64,000 nucleotides of DNA from Mycobacterium pinniadriaticum (GTDB taxonomy: Bacteria; Actinomycetota; Actinomycetes; Mycobacteriales; Mycobacteriaceae): assembly GCF_026242045.1 (NCBI RefSeq), contig NZ_JAPJDO010000010.1:161462-225461 (forward strand), read 5' to 3'. The notes under the pieces are model-generated. The model had not been told where the DNA came from, ran no database searches, and worked only from the letters and a program-made list of their open reading frames with translations. Every line of letters starts with the position of its first letter. Positions within the stretch are counted from its first letter, which is position 1. Of the stretch, positions 26,645 to 37,186 are shown in pieces. The position numbers were made by a program, and so were the translations under genes.

Positions 26645-29600
26645 ATGACGGTTGACCCCAGAACTACCAGCCTCGGTCTGCCGGCCGAGACGATGGGCGA
26701 GGCCTACCTCGCCACCTATCGGGGTCCACACGGTGGGGCTCCCGACGCCGATGCCGCGGATACCGGTCCGCTGGTGGCGGCGGCCGCCGAGCGGGTGGTC
26801 CCGCCGGGCCTGATCGCCGCACATGAGCGGCTGGCACACACTCGCTCGATCGCGCAGACCTTGGTCGCGGTCTATCCCGCCGACGACCCGGGCGGCTTCG
26901 GGCCTGCCTTGCAGATCGTCACCGACCAGGCCGCCTTGCTGGTGGACTCGGTGACGGTGCTGCTGCACCGGCTCGGCGTCGCCTACACCGCCTTGATGAA
27001 CCCGGTGTTCCGGGTTCGGCGGGACGCGACGGGCGAACTGCTCGACTTGCGGCCGCCGACCGCGCCCGGCGCGGACCAGGACGGCATCGACGAGTGCTGG
27101 ATCCACGTGCAGCTCTCACCGTCGGTCAATCGCAAGGCATTGGCCGAGGCGGAGCGGATGCTGCCGATGGTGGTGGCCGACGCCCGGCAGGTGGCCGAGG
27201 ATTCCGAAGCGCTGAGCTCCGTGCTGCGCGATCTGGCGCGCGATGTCGACAGCGATTCGGGAACGCGGTTCGCCGGCCCCGATCGCGGGGATGTCGCCGA
27301 CCTCCTGCGCTGGCTGTCCGAGGGCAACTTCATCCTGCTGGGCTGCCAGGACTGCACGGTCAGCGACGGGGTGGCCACCGTCATCGTCGCCAGCCGCCTG
27401 GGCGTGGCACGATTGCGCACCGAGGTGCTACCCGAGCTCACCGGCGAAGGCGACCTGCTGGTTCTGGCGCAGGCCACGATGCCCAGCTTCCTGCGTTACG
27501 GCGCCTACCCCTACGTTGTGGCGATCCGCGAGCACACCCCTCATGGAGACATCGAGCACCGATTTGTCGGGCTGTTCACGCTGGCCGCCATGGGCGCCAA
27601 CGTTCTCGACATCCCGCTGATCTCCCGGCGGGTCCGCGAGGTGCTGGCGCTGTCGCACAACGACCCCAGCCACCCCGGCCAACTCATGCTCGACATCATC
27701 CAGACCATCCCACGCTCCGAGCTGTTCGCGCTGACCGCCGAGCAGCTGCACCCCATGGTGACCGCGGTGGTCGATCTGGGCTCGCGGCGCCACGCGCTGC
27801 TGTTCCTGCGTGCCGGGCGGCTGGGCCACTTCGTGTCCTGCCTGGTGTACCTGCCGCGAGACCGGTACACCACCGCGGTGCGGCTGGCCATGCAGGACAT
27901 CCTGGTGCGCGAGTTCGGCGGACTGAGCATCGACTACACCGCGAGGGTGAGTGAATCACCTTGGGCGGTAGTTCATTTCACTGTCCGGTTGCCTGACAGT
28001 GCCACGCACCAGTCGATCGACGCGAGCGAGGAGAACCGCGTCCGCGTCCAGGGCCTGCTGACCGAGGCGCTGCGCACCTGGGGTGATCGGCTGATCGGTT
28101 TCGCGCGGGCCGGAAAGATCGACCTGGCGATCGCCGAACACTACGCCGAGGCGTTGCCCGAGGAGTTCAAGCAGGCTGTCACCGCCACCGAGGCGATCAC
28201 CGACATCGGCCTGATCGAAGCGCTGCAGGCGGATTCGGTCAAGCTGCAGTTCGAAAAGGGTGACGAGAGCGCCGATGCCTTTCTCACCTGGTATCTCGGC
28301 GGGTCGACCGCGTCGCTGAGCCACCTGCTCCCGATGCTGCAATGCATGGGCGTCCTGGTGCTCGAAGAGCGCCCGTTCACCGTCGTGCGCCCCGACGGGC
28401 TGAAGGTCTGGATCTACCAGTTCAAGATCCGGCCCCACGCATCGATGCCCGACGCCGCCACCCAGGAGGAGTGGGACGCCACCGCGCAACGGTTCGCCGA
28501 TGCGGTCACCGCGATCTGGCAGGGACGTGCCGAGATCGACCGGTTCAACGAACTCGTCCTGCGGGCCAACCTGACTTGGCAGCAGGTGGCAGTGTTGCGT
28601 GCCTACGCAAAATACCTGCGGCAGGCGGCCTTCCCCTACAGCCAGACCCACATCGAGTCGGTGCTCAACGAGAATCCCCGAACCACGCGATCCCTGGTCA
28701 CCCTGTTCGAGGCGATGTTCGATCCGGACTCTGCCGGCAAGGGCCTGGACGCCCCCGCGGCGGCGGATGCCGTGACCGCCGACATCGACGCGTTGGTCAG
28801 CCTGGACACCGACCGGGTCCTGCGGGCCTTCGCTTCGCTGATCCAGGCCACGCTGCGCACCAATTACTTCGTCACCAGCCCGGACTCGGCGCACGCCAAC
28901 AATGTGTTGTCGCTCAAGCTGAACCCCCAACTCCTCGACGAATTGCCGCTACCGCGGCCGAAATTCGAGATCTTCGTCTACTCCCCGCGGGTGGAAGGTG
29001 TGCACCTGCGGTTCGGTCACGTCGCCCGTGGCGGGTTGCGCTGGTCGGACCGCAGGGAGGACTTCCGCACCGAGATCCTGGGCCTGGTCAAGGCGCAGGC
29101 GGTCAAGAACGCCGTCATCGTGCCGGTGGGAGCCAAGGGCGGCTTCGTCGTCAAGAAACCGCCCGCGCCGCTCGGCGACGCAGCAGCCGACCGGGATGCG
29201 CTACGCCACGAGGGAATCGCGTGCTACCGGCTGTTCATCGCCGGGCTGCTCGACATCACCGATAACGTCGACCGGGCCACCGGCCAGGTCATCACCCCGA
29301 CCGGTGTGGTGCGCCGCGACGGCGACGACGCTTACCTCGTCGTCGCCGCCGACAAGGGCACCGCCACCTTCTCCGACATCGCCAACGACGTCGCCGACTC
29401 GTACGGGTTCTGGCTGAGCGATGCGTTCGCCTCGGGCGGGTCGGTGGGGTACGACCACAAGGCCATGGGCATCACCGCCAAGGGTGCCTGGGAGGCCGTC
29501 AAACGCCACTTCCGTGAAATGGGGGTCGACACCCAGAGCGAGGACTTCACCGTCGTCGGAGTCGGCGACATGAGCGGCGACGTCTTCGGCAACGGCATGC

Positions 29601-31477
29601 TGCTGTCACACCACATCCGGCTCATCGCGGCCTTCGACCACCGGCACATCTTCATCGACCCCAACCCCGACGCACAGCGTTCCTGGGCGGAACGGCGCCG
29701 GCTGTTCGACCTGCCGCGCTCGAGCTGGGAAGACTACGACGCCGCACTGATCAGTGCGGGCGGCGGCGTCTTCAGCCGCCAGCAGAAGTCGATTCCGATC
29801 AGCCCGCAGATGCGCACCGCACTCGGTCTTCAGGGCACCGCGGAGGAAATGACGCCGCCGGCCCTGATGAAGGCGATCATGCAAGCCCCCGTGGACCTGT
29901 GGTTCAACGGCGGGATCGGCACCTACATCAAGGCCGAGTCGGAGTCGGACGCCGAAGTCGGTGACCGCGCCAATGACATCGTGCGGGTGAACGGAAACCA
30001 GGTGCGGGCCAAGGTGATCGGCGAGGGCGGCAACCTCGGTGTGACATCGCTGGGGCGGGTCGAATTCGACCTGTGCGGTGGGCGGATCAACACCGACGCC
30101 ATGGACAACTCCGCGGGTGTCGATTGCTCCGACCACGAGGTCAACATCAAGATCCTGGTCGACTCGCTGGTCACGGCGGGCAAGGTCAGTGTCGATGAGC
30201 GCACCGACCTGCTGGCCTCGATGACCGACGAGGTATCGCGGCTGGTGCTGACCGATAACATCGATCAGAACGACCTGATGGGCACCAGCCGGGCCAATGC
30301 CGCGGCGATGCTCAACGTGCACGCCCGCCAGATCGCCGAGCTCGAGGAGCGGCGCGGGCTCAACAGGGAGCTCGAGGCGCTGCCCCCCAACAAAGAGATC
30401 CGTCGCCGTCAGGAACTTGGAATCGGGCTCAGCTCACCGGAATTGGCGACCTTGATGGCGCACGTCAAGCTTGCCCTCAAGGACGAGATACTGGCCAGCG
30501 ACCTGCCCGATCAGGAGGTGTTCGCTTCCCGGCTGCCGCAGTATTTCCCGAGCCAGCTGCGGGACAACTTCACCGCCGAGATCCGCACCCACCAGCTGCG
30601 TCGCGAGATCGTCACCACGATGCTGGTCAATACCGTGGTCGACGTCGGTGGCATCACGTTCGCCTACCGCGTCACCGAGGACACCGGGGTGGGGTACGTC
30701 GACGCGGTGCGCACATTCGTGGCCGCCGATGCCATCTTCGGAATCTCCCAGGTGTGGCAGCGCATTCTCGATGCGTCCCGCAACAACGAGATACCGGTCA
30801 ATGTCTCGGATCGGATGACACTGGATCTGCGCCGCCTGCTCGACCGGGCCGCGCGGTGGCTGCTGAACTACCGCCCGCAGCCGCTGGCGGTGGGCGCCGA
30901 AATCAACCGGTTCGCCGCGAAAGTGGCCGACCTGACACCGCGGATGCCGCAGTGGCTGCGCGGCGACGACAAGGCCATCGTCAACAAGGAGGCCGGCGAT
31001 TTCGAAGCGCACGGCGCCGCGAGCAATCTGGCCTACGCGGTGGCCAGTGGCCTGTACCAGTACAGCCTGCTCGACGTGATCGACACCGCCGACATCCTCG
31101 AACGCGAGCCCGCCGAGGTCGCTGACACCTATTTCGCGCTGATGGATCACCTCGGCACCGACGGGCTGCTCACCGCGGTGTCCGGCCTTCCTCGCGACGA
31201 CCGCTGGCATGCGCTGGCCCGGCTGGCGATTCGCGACGACATCTATGGATCCCTGCGTGCGTTGAGTTTCGACGTGTTGGCGGTCGGCGAGCCGGAGGAG
31301 ACGGGGGAGGAGAAAATCGCGGAGTGGGAGCACACCAACGGATCGCGGGTGGAGCGGGCGCGCCGCACGCTGGCCGAGATCTACGCCGACGATGAACGCG
31401 ATCTGGCCACACTGTCGGTGGCCGCGCGCCAGATCCGCAGCATGACCAGGACCAATGGGACAGGATCAAGTGGGTAA
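26645..31477 (+). CDS. gdh: NAD-specific glutamate dehydrogenase, large type
   Basis: A 1610-residue enzyme of the ~180-kDa class that deaminates glutamate to 2-oxoglutarate with NAD. The catalytic domain lies in the middle (about 800-1200): [20 protein letters not shown], the Lys segment [10 protein letters not shown] and the nucleotide-binding [15 protein letters not shown]. Long N-terminal and C-terminal regions with ACT-like character are probably regulatory; in mycobacteria the enzyme is controlled by GarA. The start is the ATG at 26645 after a GAGCGGCAGG stretch. Confidence 0.95.
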   Translation: MTVDPRTTSLGLPAETMGEAYLATYRGPHGGAPDADAADTGPLVAAAAERVVPPGLIAAHERLAHTRSIAQTLVAVYPADDPGGFGPALQIVTDQAALLVDSVTVLLHRLGVAYTALMNPVFRVRRDATGELLDLRPPTAPGADQDGIDECWIHVQLSPSVNRKALAEAERMLPMVVADARQVAEDSEALSSVLRDLARDVDSDSGTRFAGPDRGDVADLLRWLSEGNFILLGCQDCTVSDGVATVIVASRLGVARLRTEVLPELTGEGDLLVLAQATMPSFLRYGAYPYVVAIREHTPHGDIEHRFVGLFTLAAMGANVLDIPLISRRVREVLALSHNDPSHPGQLMLDIIQTIPRSELFALTAEQLHPMVTAVVDLGSRRHALLFLRAGRLGHFVSCLVYLPRDRYTTAVRLAMQDILVREFGGLSIDYTARVSESPWAVVHFTVRLPDSATHQSIDASEENRVRVQGLLTEALRTWGDRLIGFARAGKIDLAIAEHYAEALPEEFKQAVTATEAITDIGLIEALQADSVKLQFEKGDESADAFLTWYLGGSTASLSHLLPMLQCMGVLVLEERPFTVVRPDGLKVWIYQFKIRPHASMPDAATQEEWDATAQRFADAVTAIWQGRAEIDRFNELVLRANLTWQQVAVLRAYAKYLRQAAFPYSQTHIESVLNENPRTTRSLVTLFEAMFDPDSAGKGLDAPAAADAVTADIDALVSLDTDRVLRAFASLIQATLRTNYFVTSPDSAHANNVLSLKLNPQLLDELPLPRPKFEIFVYSPRVEGVHLRFGHVARGGLRWSDRREDFRTEILGLVKAQAVKNAVIVPVGAKGGFVVKKPPAPLGDAAADRDALRHEGIACYRLFIAGLLDITDNVDRATGQVITPTGVVRRDGDDAYLVVAADKGTATFSDIANDVADSYGFWLSDAFASGGSVGYDHKAMGITAKGAWEAVKRHFREMGVDTQSEDFTVVGVGDMSGDVFGNGMLLSHHIRLIAAFDHRHIFIDPNPDAQRSWAERRRLFDLPRSSWEDYDAALISAGGGVFSRQQKSIPISPQMRTALGLQGTAEEMTPPALMKAIMQAPVDLWFNGGIGTYIKAESESDAEVGDRANDIVRVNGNQVRAKVIGEGGNLGVTSLGRVEFDLCGGRINTDAMDNSAGVDCSDHEVNIKILVDSLVTAGKVSVDERTDLLASMTDEVSRLVLTDNIDQNDLMGTSRANAAAMLNVHARQIAELEERRGLNRELEALPPNKEIRRRQELGIGLSSPELATLMAHVKLALKDEILASDLPDQEVFASRLPQYFPSQLRDNFTAEIRTHQLRREIVTTMLVNTVVDVGGITFAYRVTEDTGVGYVDAVRTFVAADAIFGISQVWQRILDASRNNEIPVNVSDRMTLDLRRLLDRAARWLLNYRPQPLAVGAEINRFAAKVADLTPRMPQWLRGDDKAIVNKEAGDFEAHGAASNLAYAVASGLYQYSLLDVIDTADILEREPAEVADTYFALMDHLGTDGLLTAVSGLPRDDRWHALARLAIRDDIYGSLRALSFDVLAVGEPEETGEEKIAEWEHTNGSRVERARRTLAEIYADDERDLATLSVAARQIRSMTRTNGTGSSG

Positions 31478-31883
31478 GGGCTTCACCACCGGCGTGCATG
31501 TGCGCTGGTCGGATATCGACATGTACCAGCACATCAACCACGCCACGATGGTGACGATCCTGGAGGAAGCCCGGGTGGACTTCCTGGCCGAGCCCTTCGC
31601 CGACGACATCGCCACCATCGGCTTGCTGATTCACGAAGTGCAGGTGCTTTACAAAGGTCAACTGCGGCTTGCTGATTCACCCCTGCAGGTGACGATGTGG
31701 ACCAAGCGACTGCGTGCGGTCGACTTCACTCTCGGTTACGAGGTGCGTTCGCTGACCGCCGAGCCGGACTCGCGGCCATCGGTGATCGCCGAGACACAGC
31801 TAGCCGCGGTGCACATCGAAGAGCAACGGCTGGTTCGCCTTTCGCCCAAGCACCGGGAGTACCTGCAGCGCTGGCAGCGATGA
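31470..31883 (+). CDS. Acyl-CoA thioesterase, 4HBT hotdog fold
   Basis: 137 residues with [25 protein letters not shown], where Asp (in [10 protein letters not shown]) is the usual catalytic residue of 4-hydroxybenzoyl-CoA-type thioesterases. GTG 31470, overlapping the gdh stop and preceded by AGGA, gives the expected length; an ATG at 31455 would add five residues. The product likely hydrolyses an acyl-CoA; the substrate is unknown. It corresponds to Rv2475c by position. Confidence 0.82.
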   Translation: MGKGFTTGVHVRWSDIDMYQHINHATMVTILEEARVDFLAEPFADDIATIGLLIHEVQVLYKGQLRLADSPLQVTMWTKRLRAVDFTLGYEVRSLTAEPDSRPSVIAETQLAAVHIEEQRLVRLSPKHREYLQRWQR

Positions 31884-32515
31884 CCCTCGTCATCCCCGAC
31901 GCCGTCGGACGCAGCGACCTGACCGTATTCGTCGAACACGCGCTTCGTCTCGACGAGGCGGCGGTGATCCGGTTGCGCGCCCGGCCCGACGGGTTGGTGA
32001 CCGCCTGGGTGGTCACCGGGTTGGACGTGCTCGCCGGGCGCGCTGTCGCCGCTCAGCTCAGCCCCGGTGATTTGTCGTGCGGAGCAGACGAATTGGCGCG
32101 AGGATTGCGTGCCGCCGACGTATCGGGCCATGTCGACTTCGGCTATCCGATGGACTCCGCGTGGCGGGGTGTGCTTCCGCCGGACACCGGCTTCGTCCAT
32201 CTCGACGACGTACCGGCGGCTGTGCTCGTCGATCTGGCCGAGCGCGGTGCCGGCCTGGCCAGAGAACACGGCAGTGCACACGGGCCACCGGCCTCACTGC
32301 TGGACCAGGACGTGCTGCAGGTGAGTTCGGGCGATGCCACCGTCGGCGTTCCGATGCGCTGTGTGTTCGCCCTGACCGCCATGGGATTCGTGCCGGAAGC
32401 GGTGGGCGAGGACGAGATCGTGCGGGTGCGGTTGTCGCCGACGTGGTTGCGCATCGACGCGCGGTTCGGCTCGGTGTATCGCCGGCGCGGAGACCCCGCG
32501 GTGGTGCTGCGGTAG
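31880..32515 (+). CDS. Conserved mycobacterial hypothetical protein
   Basis: 211 residues, starting with an ATGA overlap on the thioesterase stop. No membrane segment or known catalytic motif is visible. It is acidic, and its distinctive blocks are SGHVDFGYPMDSAWRGVLPP and LLDQDVLQVSS. Position matches the conserved hypothetical Rv2474c. Translational coupling to gdh and the thioesterase suggests one transcript. Confidence 0.75.
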   Translation: MTLVIPDAVGRSDLTVFVEHALRLDEAAVIRLRARPDGLVTAWVVTGLDVLAGRAVAAQLSPGDLSCGADELARGLRAADVSGHVDFGYPMDSAWRGVLPPDTGFVHLDDVPAAVLVDLAERGAGLAREHGSAHGPPASLLDQDVLQVSSGDATVGVPMRCVFALTAMGFVPEAVGEDEIVRVRLSPTWLRIDARFGSVYRRRGDPAVVLR

Positions 32516-32524
32516 TGTCCGCCG

Positions 32525-33187
32525 ATGGCTGATACGGCGCACGGCAAGCTGCCGTTCTGGAAAGGCCCGGCCGCCCGGGTCACCGTCGGTGTGGCCGTCG
32601 GCGCGGTCGTGACGGCGCTGCTGTGGCGCGACAATGGAGTGCTGTCGCTGCTGGGCGGGTGCACGGCGCTGGCAATGATTTTCACGGCGTGGACATGGTT
32701 GGCGCTGTGGTCTTTCGATTCAGTCGAGACCCAAAGGCATGCCGAGCAGGAGCAGCCATTGCCGGCGGTGGTCACCACCTTGGTGCTCGGCACCTCGGTC
32801 GCCAGCCTGGTGGGAGTGGGGGTTCTACTCGCCCGCAGCCAAGACGTCTCCAAGGATGTCCAACATGATTCTGGTGCCGCCTGGATGGCAGTAGGCAGCG
32901 TGGTGCTGGCCTGGCTGACCATCCACACGTTGTTCGCGCTCATCTACGCCAAACACTATTTCGATCCGCAGCAGCCCGGCGGCATCGACTTCAACGGCCG
33001 TGAGATGCCCTGCTACAAGGACTTCTTCTACGTCGCGTTCGCGGTGGGGATGAGCTTTGCGATATCCGACACCAACCTGACCTCGACCAGGATGCGGGCC
33101 ACCGTGCTCGGCCACGGACTGTTGTCGTTCGTGTTCAGTGCCATCATCCTCGCGTCGGTGGTCAACCTGATCGCCTCGGGTGTCTAG
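32525..33187 (+). CDS. DUF1345 family integral membrane protein
   Basis: 220 residues with about five hydrophobic segments (VTVGVAVGAVVTALLW, LLGGCTALAMIFTAWTWLALW, VVTTLVLGTSVASLVGVGVLL, WMAVGSVVLAWLTIHTLFALIY, LLSFVFSAIILASVVNLI). The FFYVAFAVGMSFAISDTNL block is characteristic of DUF1345. Function unknown. The stop overlaps that of the convergent alpha-glucosidase gene. Confidence 0.82.
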   Translation: MADTAHGKLPFWKGPAARVTVGVAVGAVVTALLWRDNGVLSLLGGCTALAMIFTAWTWLALWSFDSVETQRHAEQEQPLPAVVTTLVLGTSVASLVGVGVLLARSQDVSKDVQHDSGAAWMAVGSVVLAWLTIHTLFALIYAKHYFDPQQPGGIDFNGREMPCYKDFFYVAFAVGMSFAISDTNLTSTRMRATVLGHGLLSFVFSAIILASVVNLIASGV

Positions 33188-34794
33188 CCCGTCGCGATCC
33201 AGGCCGCCGAATCCGGCGCCAGCTTGCCATCGTCGAGCGGCGCACTGGCGGTGAGCAGTTCGCCGGGCGGAAGTGGCAGTGCGGTGCTCCCGGCGTTGAG
33301 CACGCACAACACGCCGCCGGACAGAAATGCCAGGGCGTCGGGCCGCAGTTGCAGCCATTCGACGTCGTACTCGGTGAAATGAAAGCGGTTGTGCCGTAAT
33401 TGCAGAATCGTCCGGAAGAACGCCAGTGTCGAATCCGGGTCGGCCAGCTGGCGCTCGACGGTCAGCGATTCCCAGTCCGACGGCATCGGCAGCCAGGTGT
33501 CGGGGTTCGACGAGAAGCCGAACGGGGGAACGGCGCCGGCCCACGGCATGGGGACCCGGCAGCCGTCGCGGCCGCGCTCGGTGTGCCCGGAGCGCTCCCA
33601 GACCGGGTCCTGCAGCGCGTCGTCGGGCAGCTCCACGTTGGGCAGGCCCAACTCTTCGCCGTTGTAGAGGAACATCGCTCCCGGCAGCGCCAGCATCAGC
33701 ATCGCCATGGCGCGGGCACGGGCCAGCCCCCGGACCCCACCGCCGTATCGGGAGACCTCGCGCTCGACGTCGTGATTGGACAATGTCCAGGTCGGGCTGG
33801 CATCGGCGAGAGAGGCTGCCGCCAGCGCGTTCTCGATCGCGCCGCGGATGTCGGCGGCGTCGAATTCGGCTCGTACCAGCCGGAAGTTGAACCCCATGTG
33901 CAGTTCGTCGGGGCGCAGATACTTCGCGAAGTCCTCGTTCTCGAACACCCAGATCTCGCCGATCGTGACCGCGTGCGGGTAGTCGTCGAGCACCGAACGG
34001 ATCCCGCGGTGGATCTCGTGCACACCCTCGTGGTTGAACCGGGGATCGTCATCGTCGAGGGTGAGCATCTCCAGGTCGGGGTTGGTCATGTCCGGCAGGC
34101 CGGGCGGCTTGGCCATACCGTGTGCGACGTCGATCCGGAAGCCGTCCACGCCGCGGTCCAGCCAGAACCGCAGCGTCTTCTCGAGGTCCTCGAACGTCTC
34201 GGGGTTTTCCCAGTTGAGGTCGGGTTGTTCGGCGTCGAACAGGTGCAGGTACCACTGGCCGGGCGTGCCGTCGGCCTCGGTGACCCGCGTCCAGGCCGGC
34301 CCGCCGAACACCGACACCCAGTTGTTGGGCGGGCTGGCGCCCATGTCGATTCCCGGGTCGCTTCGCTCCTGCCCTCCGCTCGGCCCGCGCCCGTCGCGGA
34401 AGATATAGCGATCTCGCTCGAGGCTGCCGGGACGGGCCGCCAGGGCGGCCTGGAACCAGGCGTGTGCGGAGCTGGTGTGGTTAGGCACCAGGTCCATCGT
34501 GATGCGGATACCGCGGGCATGCGCGGCGTCGATCAGCCGCTCGAGCGCGGCCAGCCCGCCGAACAGGGGGTCGACATCGCGGGGGTCGGCCACGTCGTAG
34601 CCGTGATCGGCCATCGGCGAGACCATCACCGGGTTGAGCCAGATGGCGTCGACACCGAGCCAGCTCAGGTGATCGAGATGGGCGACGACGCCGCCGAGGT
34701 CGCCGACGCCGTCACCGTTGCTGTCGGCGAACGAGCGCGGGTAGATCTGGTAGAAAATCGCGTTCGCCCACCACGGGGCGGCAGATCGGGTCAT
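33184..34794 (-). CDS. aglA: GH13 alpha-glucosidase
   Basis: The 536-residue (beta/alpha)8 enzyme has the conserved GH13 regions in order: DLVPNH, GFRIDVAHG (nucleophile Asp), IGEIWVF (acid/base Glu) and LSNHDVER (transition-state Asp). It should hydrolyse terminal alpha-glucosidic bonds in maltose-type sugars in the cytoplasm. Between RDGRGP and PPNNW, where relatives have a short loop, about 15 extra residues including SGGQERSDPGI are encoded by a dispersed 33-bp repeat. ATG 34794 follows glbO by 8 bp on the same strand. Confidence 0.9.
   Translation of the reverse strand: MTRSAAPWWANAIFYQIYPRSFADSNGDGVGDLGGVVAHLDHLSWLGVDAIWLNPVMVSPMADHGYDVADPRDVDPLFGGLAALERLIDAAHARGIRITMDLVPNHTSSAHAWFQAALAARPGSLERDRYIFRDGRGPSGGQERSDPGIDMGASPPNNWVSVFGGPAWTRVTEADGTPGQWYLHLFDAEQPDLNWENPETFEDLEKTLRFWLDRGVDGFRIDVAHGMAKPPGLPDMTNPDLEMLTLDDDDPRFNHEGVHEIHRGIRSVLDDYPHAVTIGEIWVFENEDFAKYLRPDELHMGFNFRLVRAEFDAADIRGAIENALAAASLADASPTWTLSNHDVEREVSRYGGGVRGLARARAMAMLMLALPGAMFLYNGEELGLPNVELPDDALQDPVWERSGHTERGRDGCRVPMPWAGAVPPFGFSSNPDTWLPMPSDWESLTVERQLADPDSTLAFFRTILQLRHNRFHFTEYDVEWLQLRPDALAFLSGGVLCVLNAGSTALPLPPGELLTASAPLDDGKLAPDSAAWIATG
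34348..34380 (+). repeat. Dispersed 33-bp element, copy A (inside aglA)
   Basis: This copy carries CGGGTCGCTTCGCTCCTGCC. Two further copies lie at 39668 and 46421 in the same orientation on the plus strand. Here it is read on the minus strand in the aglA frame as SGGQERSDPGI. Compared with copy C it has two substitutions in the outer parts. Confidence 0.8.
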
Positions 34795-34802
34795 CGGCGT
34801 CC

Positions 34803-35198
34803 TCAGAAGGCGGAGTTGACCATCGATTGTGCGGCCATCTCGAGATAGGCGAGCAGTTCACGGCGGTGCTCATCATCGAGCGTCTGGGCGTCGATCGAGG
34901 CGACCGCGGTGTGCATGCAGCGCAGCCAGGCATCCCGTTCGAGGAACCCGATCCGGAACGGGGCGTGACGCATGCGCAGCCGCGGATGACCCCGTTGATC
35001 GGAGTAGGTGCGCGGCCCGCCCCAATACTGCTCGAGGAACATCCGTAGCCGGTCCTCGGCGTCGTCGAGTTCGTCCGGCGGGTAGAGCGGAAGCAGCACC
35101 TCATCCTCTCGAACCAGCTCGTAGAAGCGGGACACGATCTTGCGGAACGTCTCAGCGCCGCCGACCGCGTCGTAGAACGTCTGCGGATCCTCCGTCAC
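34803..35198 (-). CDS. glbO: Truncated hemoglobin, group II
   Basis: 131 residues with the hallmarks of mycobacterial GlbO: FYDAVGG at the start, SRFYELV (Tyr B10 region), [10 protein letters not shown], the proximal-His segment [11 protein letters not shown] and [12 protein letters not shown] with Trp G8. It binds O2 through heme and has been linked to respiration and membranes in mycobacteria. The start is GTG 35198 with GGTGGGG just upstream. Confidence 0.95.
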   Translation of the reverse strand: MTEDPQTFYDAVGGAETFRKIVSRFYELVREDEVLLPLYPPDELDDAEDRLRMFLEQYWGGPRTYSDQRGHPRLRMRHAPFRIGFLERDAWLRCMHTAVASIDAQTLDDEHRRELLAYLEMAAQSMVNSAF

Positions 35199-35328
35199 CC
35201 CACCATTGTGTACGCCGGCACCGGGCGCGACTCACGTCACCCGATGTTCACGGATTTGACCTGCGAACACAGGACAAATAGTCGTGCGGTCGCGACGGAT
35301 CCGTGGTGGACTGGTCCCCGGAGGACGC

Positions 35329-35961
35329 ATGTCGCAGCGCAAACGGAACCGCGGCCACCGTGCCGCGGCGGGCCCGATCGGGTCCCTACCGAGTTCAAGC
35401 CTGCACGCAGACCCTCACATACCCGGCCCGGCCGACGGATCAGTGTGGGGACGTCGCCGGGTGCTGTTACTGAATTCGACCTACGAACCGCTGACGGCGC
35501 TCCCCATGCGCCGGGCGGTGATCATGCTGCTGTGCGGTAAGGCCGACGTGGTCCACGACGACCCCGCGGGCCCGGTGATTCATTCGGCGACCCGGGCGAT
35601 CGTGGTGCCGTCGGTGATCCGGCTGCGCAGCTTCGTCCGAGTGCCCTACCGGGCGCGCATCCCGATGACCCGGGCCGCGTTGATGCACCGGGACCGATTC
35701 CGGTGCGCGTACTGCGGAGCCAAGGCCGACACCGTCGACCACGTGGTGCCGCGCAGCCGCGGTGGCGAGCATTCCTGGGAGAATTGCGTGGCCGCGTGCG
35801 CGGGCTGCAACCACCGCAAGGCCGACAAGCTCCTGGCCGAGTTGGGCTGGACGCTGAGGCTGGTGCCGATGCCGCCGAAGGGCCAGCATTGGCGGCTGCT
35901 GTGCACCATCAAGGAACTCGACCCGGCCTGGGTGCGCTACCTGGGTGAAGGCGCGGCGTGA
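35329..35961 (+). CDS. HNH endonuclease family protein
   Basis: 210 residues. The C-terminal half has the zinc-bound HNH core: CAYCG, DHVVPRSRGGEHSWENCVAAC, CNHRK, i.e. two CxxC pairs around DH and N. The N-terminal VLLLNSTYEPLTALPMRRAV block is typical of a widespread actinobacterial HNH group whose biological role is unknown. ATG 35329 is preceded by GGAGGACGC; a GTG at 35284 would add 15 basic residues. It matches Rv2469c by position. The 130 bp upstream hold a TTGACC -35-like box near 35254. Confidence 0.85.
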   Translation: MSQRKRNRGHRAAAGPIGSLPSSSLHADPHIPGPADGSVWGRRRVLLLNSTYEPLTALPMRRAVIMLLCGKADVVHDDPAGPVIHSATRAIVVPSVIRLRSFVRVPYRARIPMTRAALMHRDRFRCAYCGAKADTVDHVVPRSRGGEHSWENCVAACAGCNHRKADKLLAELGWTLRLVPMPPKGQHWRLLCTIKELDPAWVRYLGEGAA

Positions 35962-35980
35962 GACTGCTACGGTTTGCCTC

Positions 35981-36220
35981 GTGACTGCTGCTGTCGTGCA
36001 CCTGTTGTTCGTGGGCATCCCGCTGGCGCTCGTCGTCATCCTGTCCCTGTTGATCTTCACTCACAAGGGCGTACACCCCGCGACGTATTCGTTGTCCGAG
36101 CCTTGGACGCACGCGCCGATCCTGTGGGCGGCCGTCGACGAGGTGGTTCCCGGCGGCGGCCATCACGGTCACGGTTCCGCCGAGGTGAGTGTGGGAGGTG
36201 GAGCAAGTGGCAAGTGGTGA
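35981..36220 (+). CDS. ctaJ: Single-TM cytochrome oxidase-associated subunit (CtaJ/AscE-like)
   Basis: 79 residues from GTG 35981: one N-terminal membrane helix ([22 protein letters not shown]), then [23 protein letters not shown] and a His/Gly-rich end. In M. smegmatis the gene pair at this locus (MSMEG_4693/4692 in my recollection) encodes a small oxidase-associated subunit and a supercomplex factor. Size, topology and position before the DUF5130 gene match. It overlaps that gene by 14 bp. Confidence 0.7.
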   Translation: MTAAVVHLLFVGIPLALVVILSLLIFTHKGVHPATYSLSEPWTHAPILWAAVDEVVPGGGHHGHGSAEVSVGGGASGKW

Positions 36221-36686
36221 ACACGGCACCGCGGTAGCGACCGTCGATCCGGCCAACCTGCCGTACGGCTGGGCGGTCACCACCAGCGGACGGGTTTCGG
36301 GTGTCACCGAGCCCGGCGAGCTGTCGGTGCACTACCCGTTCCCGATCAGCGAGCTGGTCGAGCTGGATGACGCGCTCAAGTACGGCAGCCGGCAGTCGAA
36401 GGCCCGGTTTGCCGTCTACATCGGCGACCTGGGCAGTGACACTGCGGCCAGAGCACGCGAGATCCTCGCCGACGTTCCCACGCCGAACAACGCCGTTCTG
36501 CTTGCCGTGTCGCCCGATCAGAAGGCGATCGAGGTGGTCTACGGCGCCGACGTGCGCAGCCGCGGAGCGGAGTCGGCGGCCCCGCTCGGGGTGTCGGCGG
36601 CCGCGTCGGCGTTCAAGGAGGGCAACCTCATCGACGGGCTGGTCAGCGCCATTCGGGTGATGTCGGCGGGCATCTCCCGCCCGTAG
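36207..36686 (+). CDS. DUF5130/TPM-like protein, respiratory supercomplex factor (PRSAF1-like)
   Basis: 159 residues from GTG 36207 (GGGAGG and GGAG just upstream); GTGs at 36189 and 36198 are less likely. [18 protein letters not shown] and [19 protein letters not shown] are the conserved DUF5130 blocks, with a TPM-domain-like fold. The M. smegmatis counterpart was found bound to the III2-IV2 respiratory supercomplex. No membrane helix is visible. The preceding gene encodes the CtaJ-like subunit. Confidence 0.75.
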   Translation: MASGEHGTAVATVDPANLPYGWAVTTSGRVSGVTEPGELSVHYPFPISELVELDDALKYGSRQSKARFAVYIGDLGSDTAARAREILADVPTPNNAVLLAVSPDQKAIEVVYGADVRSRGAESAAPLGVSAAASAFKEGNLIDGLVSAIRVMSAGISRP

Positions 36687-36687
36687 C

Positions 36688-36826
36688 GATTTCGGCGCGG
36701 GCCGGGGCTTCTCGTGGAAGCCGCCGGCGCTGCTGGACTCGGCGCGAGGGTGCGCGGAATGCGCATTTCTGCGGCGTGTTGGCGTACTGACACGCACGCT
36801 CGCTGGGAGGTTAGCGCGCCGAAATC
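36688..36826. repeat. Long-span inverted repeat between convergent genes
   Basis: A perfect 12-bp inverted repeat, GATTTCGGCGCG (36688-36699) and CGCGCCGAAATC (36815-36826), encloses 115 bp. It fills the space between the convergent DUF5130 and HNH genes, and the right arm overlaps the HNH stop codon. It may act as a terminator or be a mobile repeat. Confidence 0.5.
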
Positions 36827-37163
36827 ACGCCAGCTCGGCGCGGATCTGGACGTACCGTTCCAGAAACAGGCGTTCGTCGAGCCGCTTGCGGCGCAGCCAG
36901 CCGGTCACTTCGTCGTTGCACTTGCTGGCATTGCACGCCGCGCAGGCGGGCACCACGTTGTCCGCGGTGTACCGGCCGCCACGGGATATCGCCATGACGC
37001 AATCGCGTTGCAGCGGCTTACCCGTCACCCCGCAGTAGGCACAGCCGTTCCAGGCCGCCTTGAGCGCCGCCCACTGCTCTTCGGTCAGATCGTTGACGAC
37101 GGCCTTGACGCGCCGGGTGCGCCTGCGCGCCGCGCGGGCTCGCCGGCTGTTGGGTGCCGCCAT
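36825..37163 (-). CDS. Small HNH endonuclease-like protein
   Basis: 112 residues: a basic N-terminus (SRRARAARRRTRR), then CAYCGVTGKPLQRDCVMAISRGGRYTADNVVPACAACN with two CxxC pairs and the central HNH-like segment (D-x-V-M in place of D-H, then N). The canonical His of the DH dyad is therefore not apparent. It may be a degenerate or divergent HNH nuclease. It is followed on the same strand by nothing until the inverted repeat; pepN lies upstream-convergent order. Confidence 0.78.
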   Translation of the reverse strand: MAAPNSRRARAARRRTRRVKAVVNDLTEEQWAALKAAWNGCAYCGVTGKPLQRDCVMAISRGGRYTADNVVPACAACNASKCNDEVTGWLRRKRLDERLFLERYVQIRAELA

Positions 37164-37186
37164 GGGGCGAGCGTAGGCGGCAGAGC

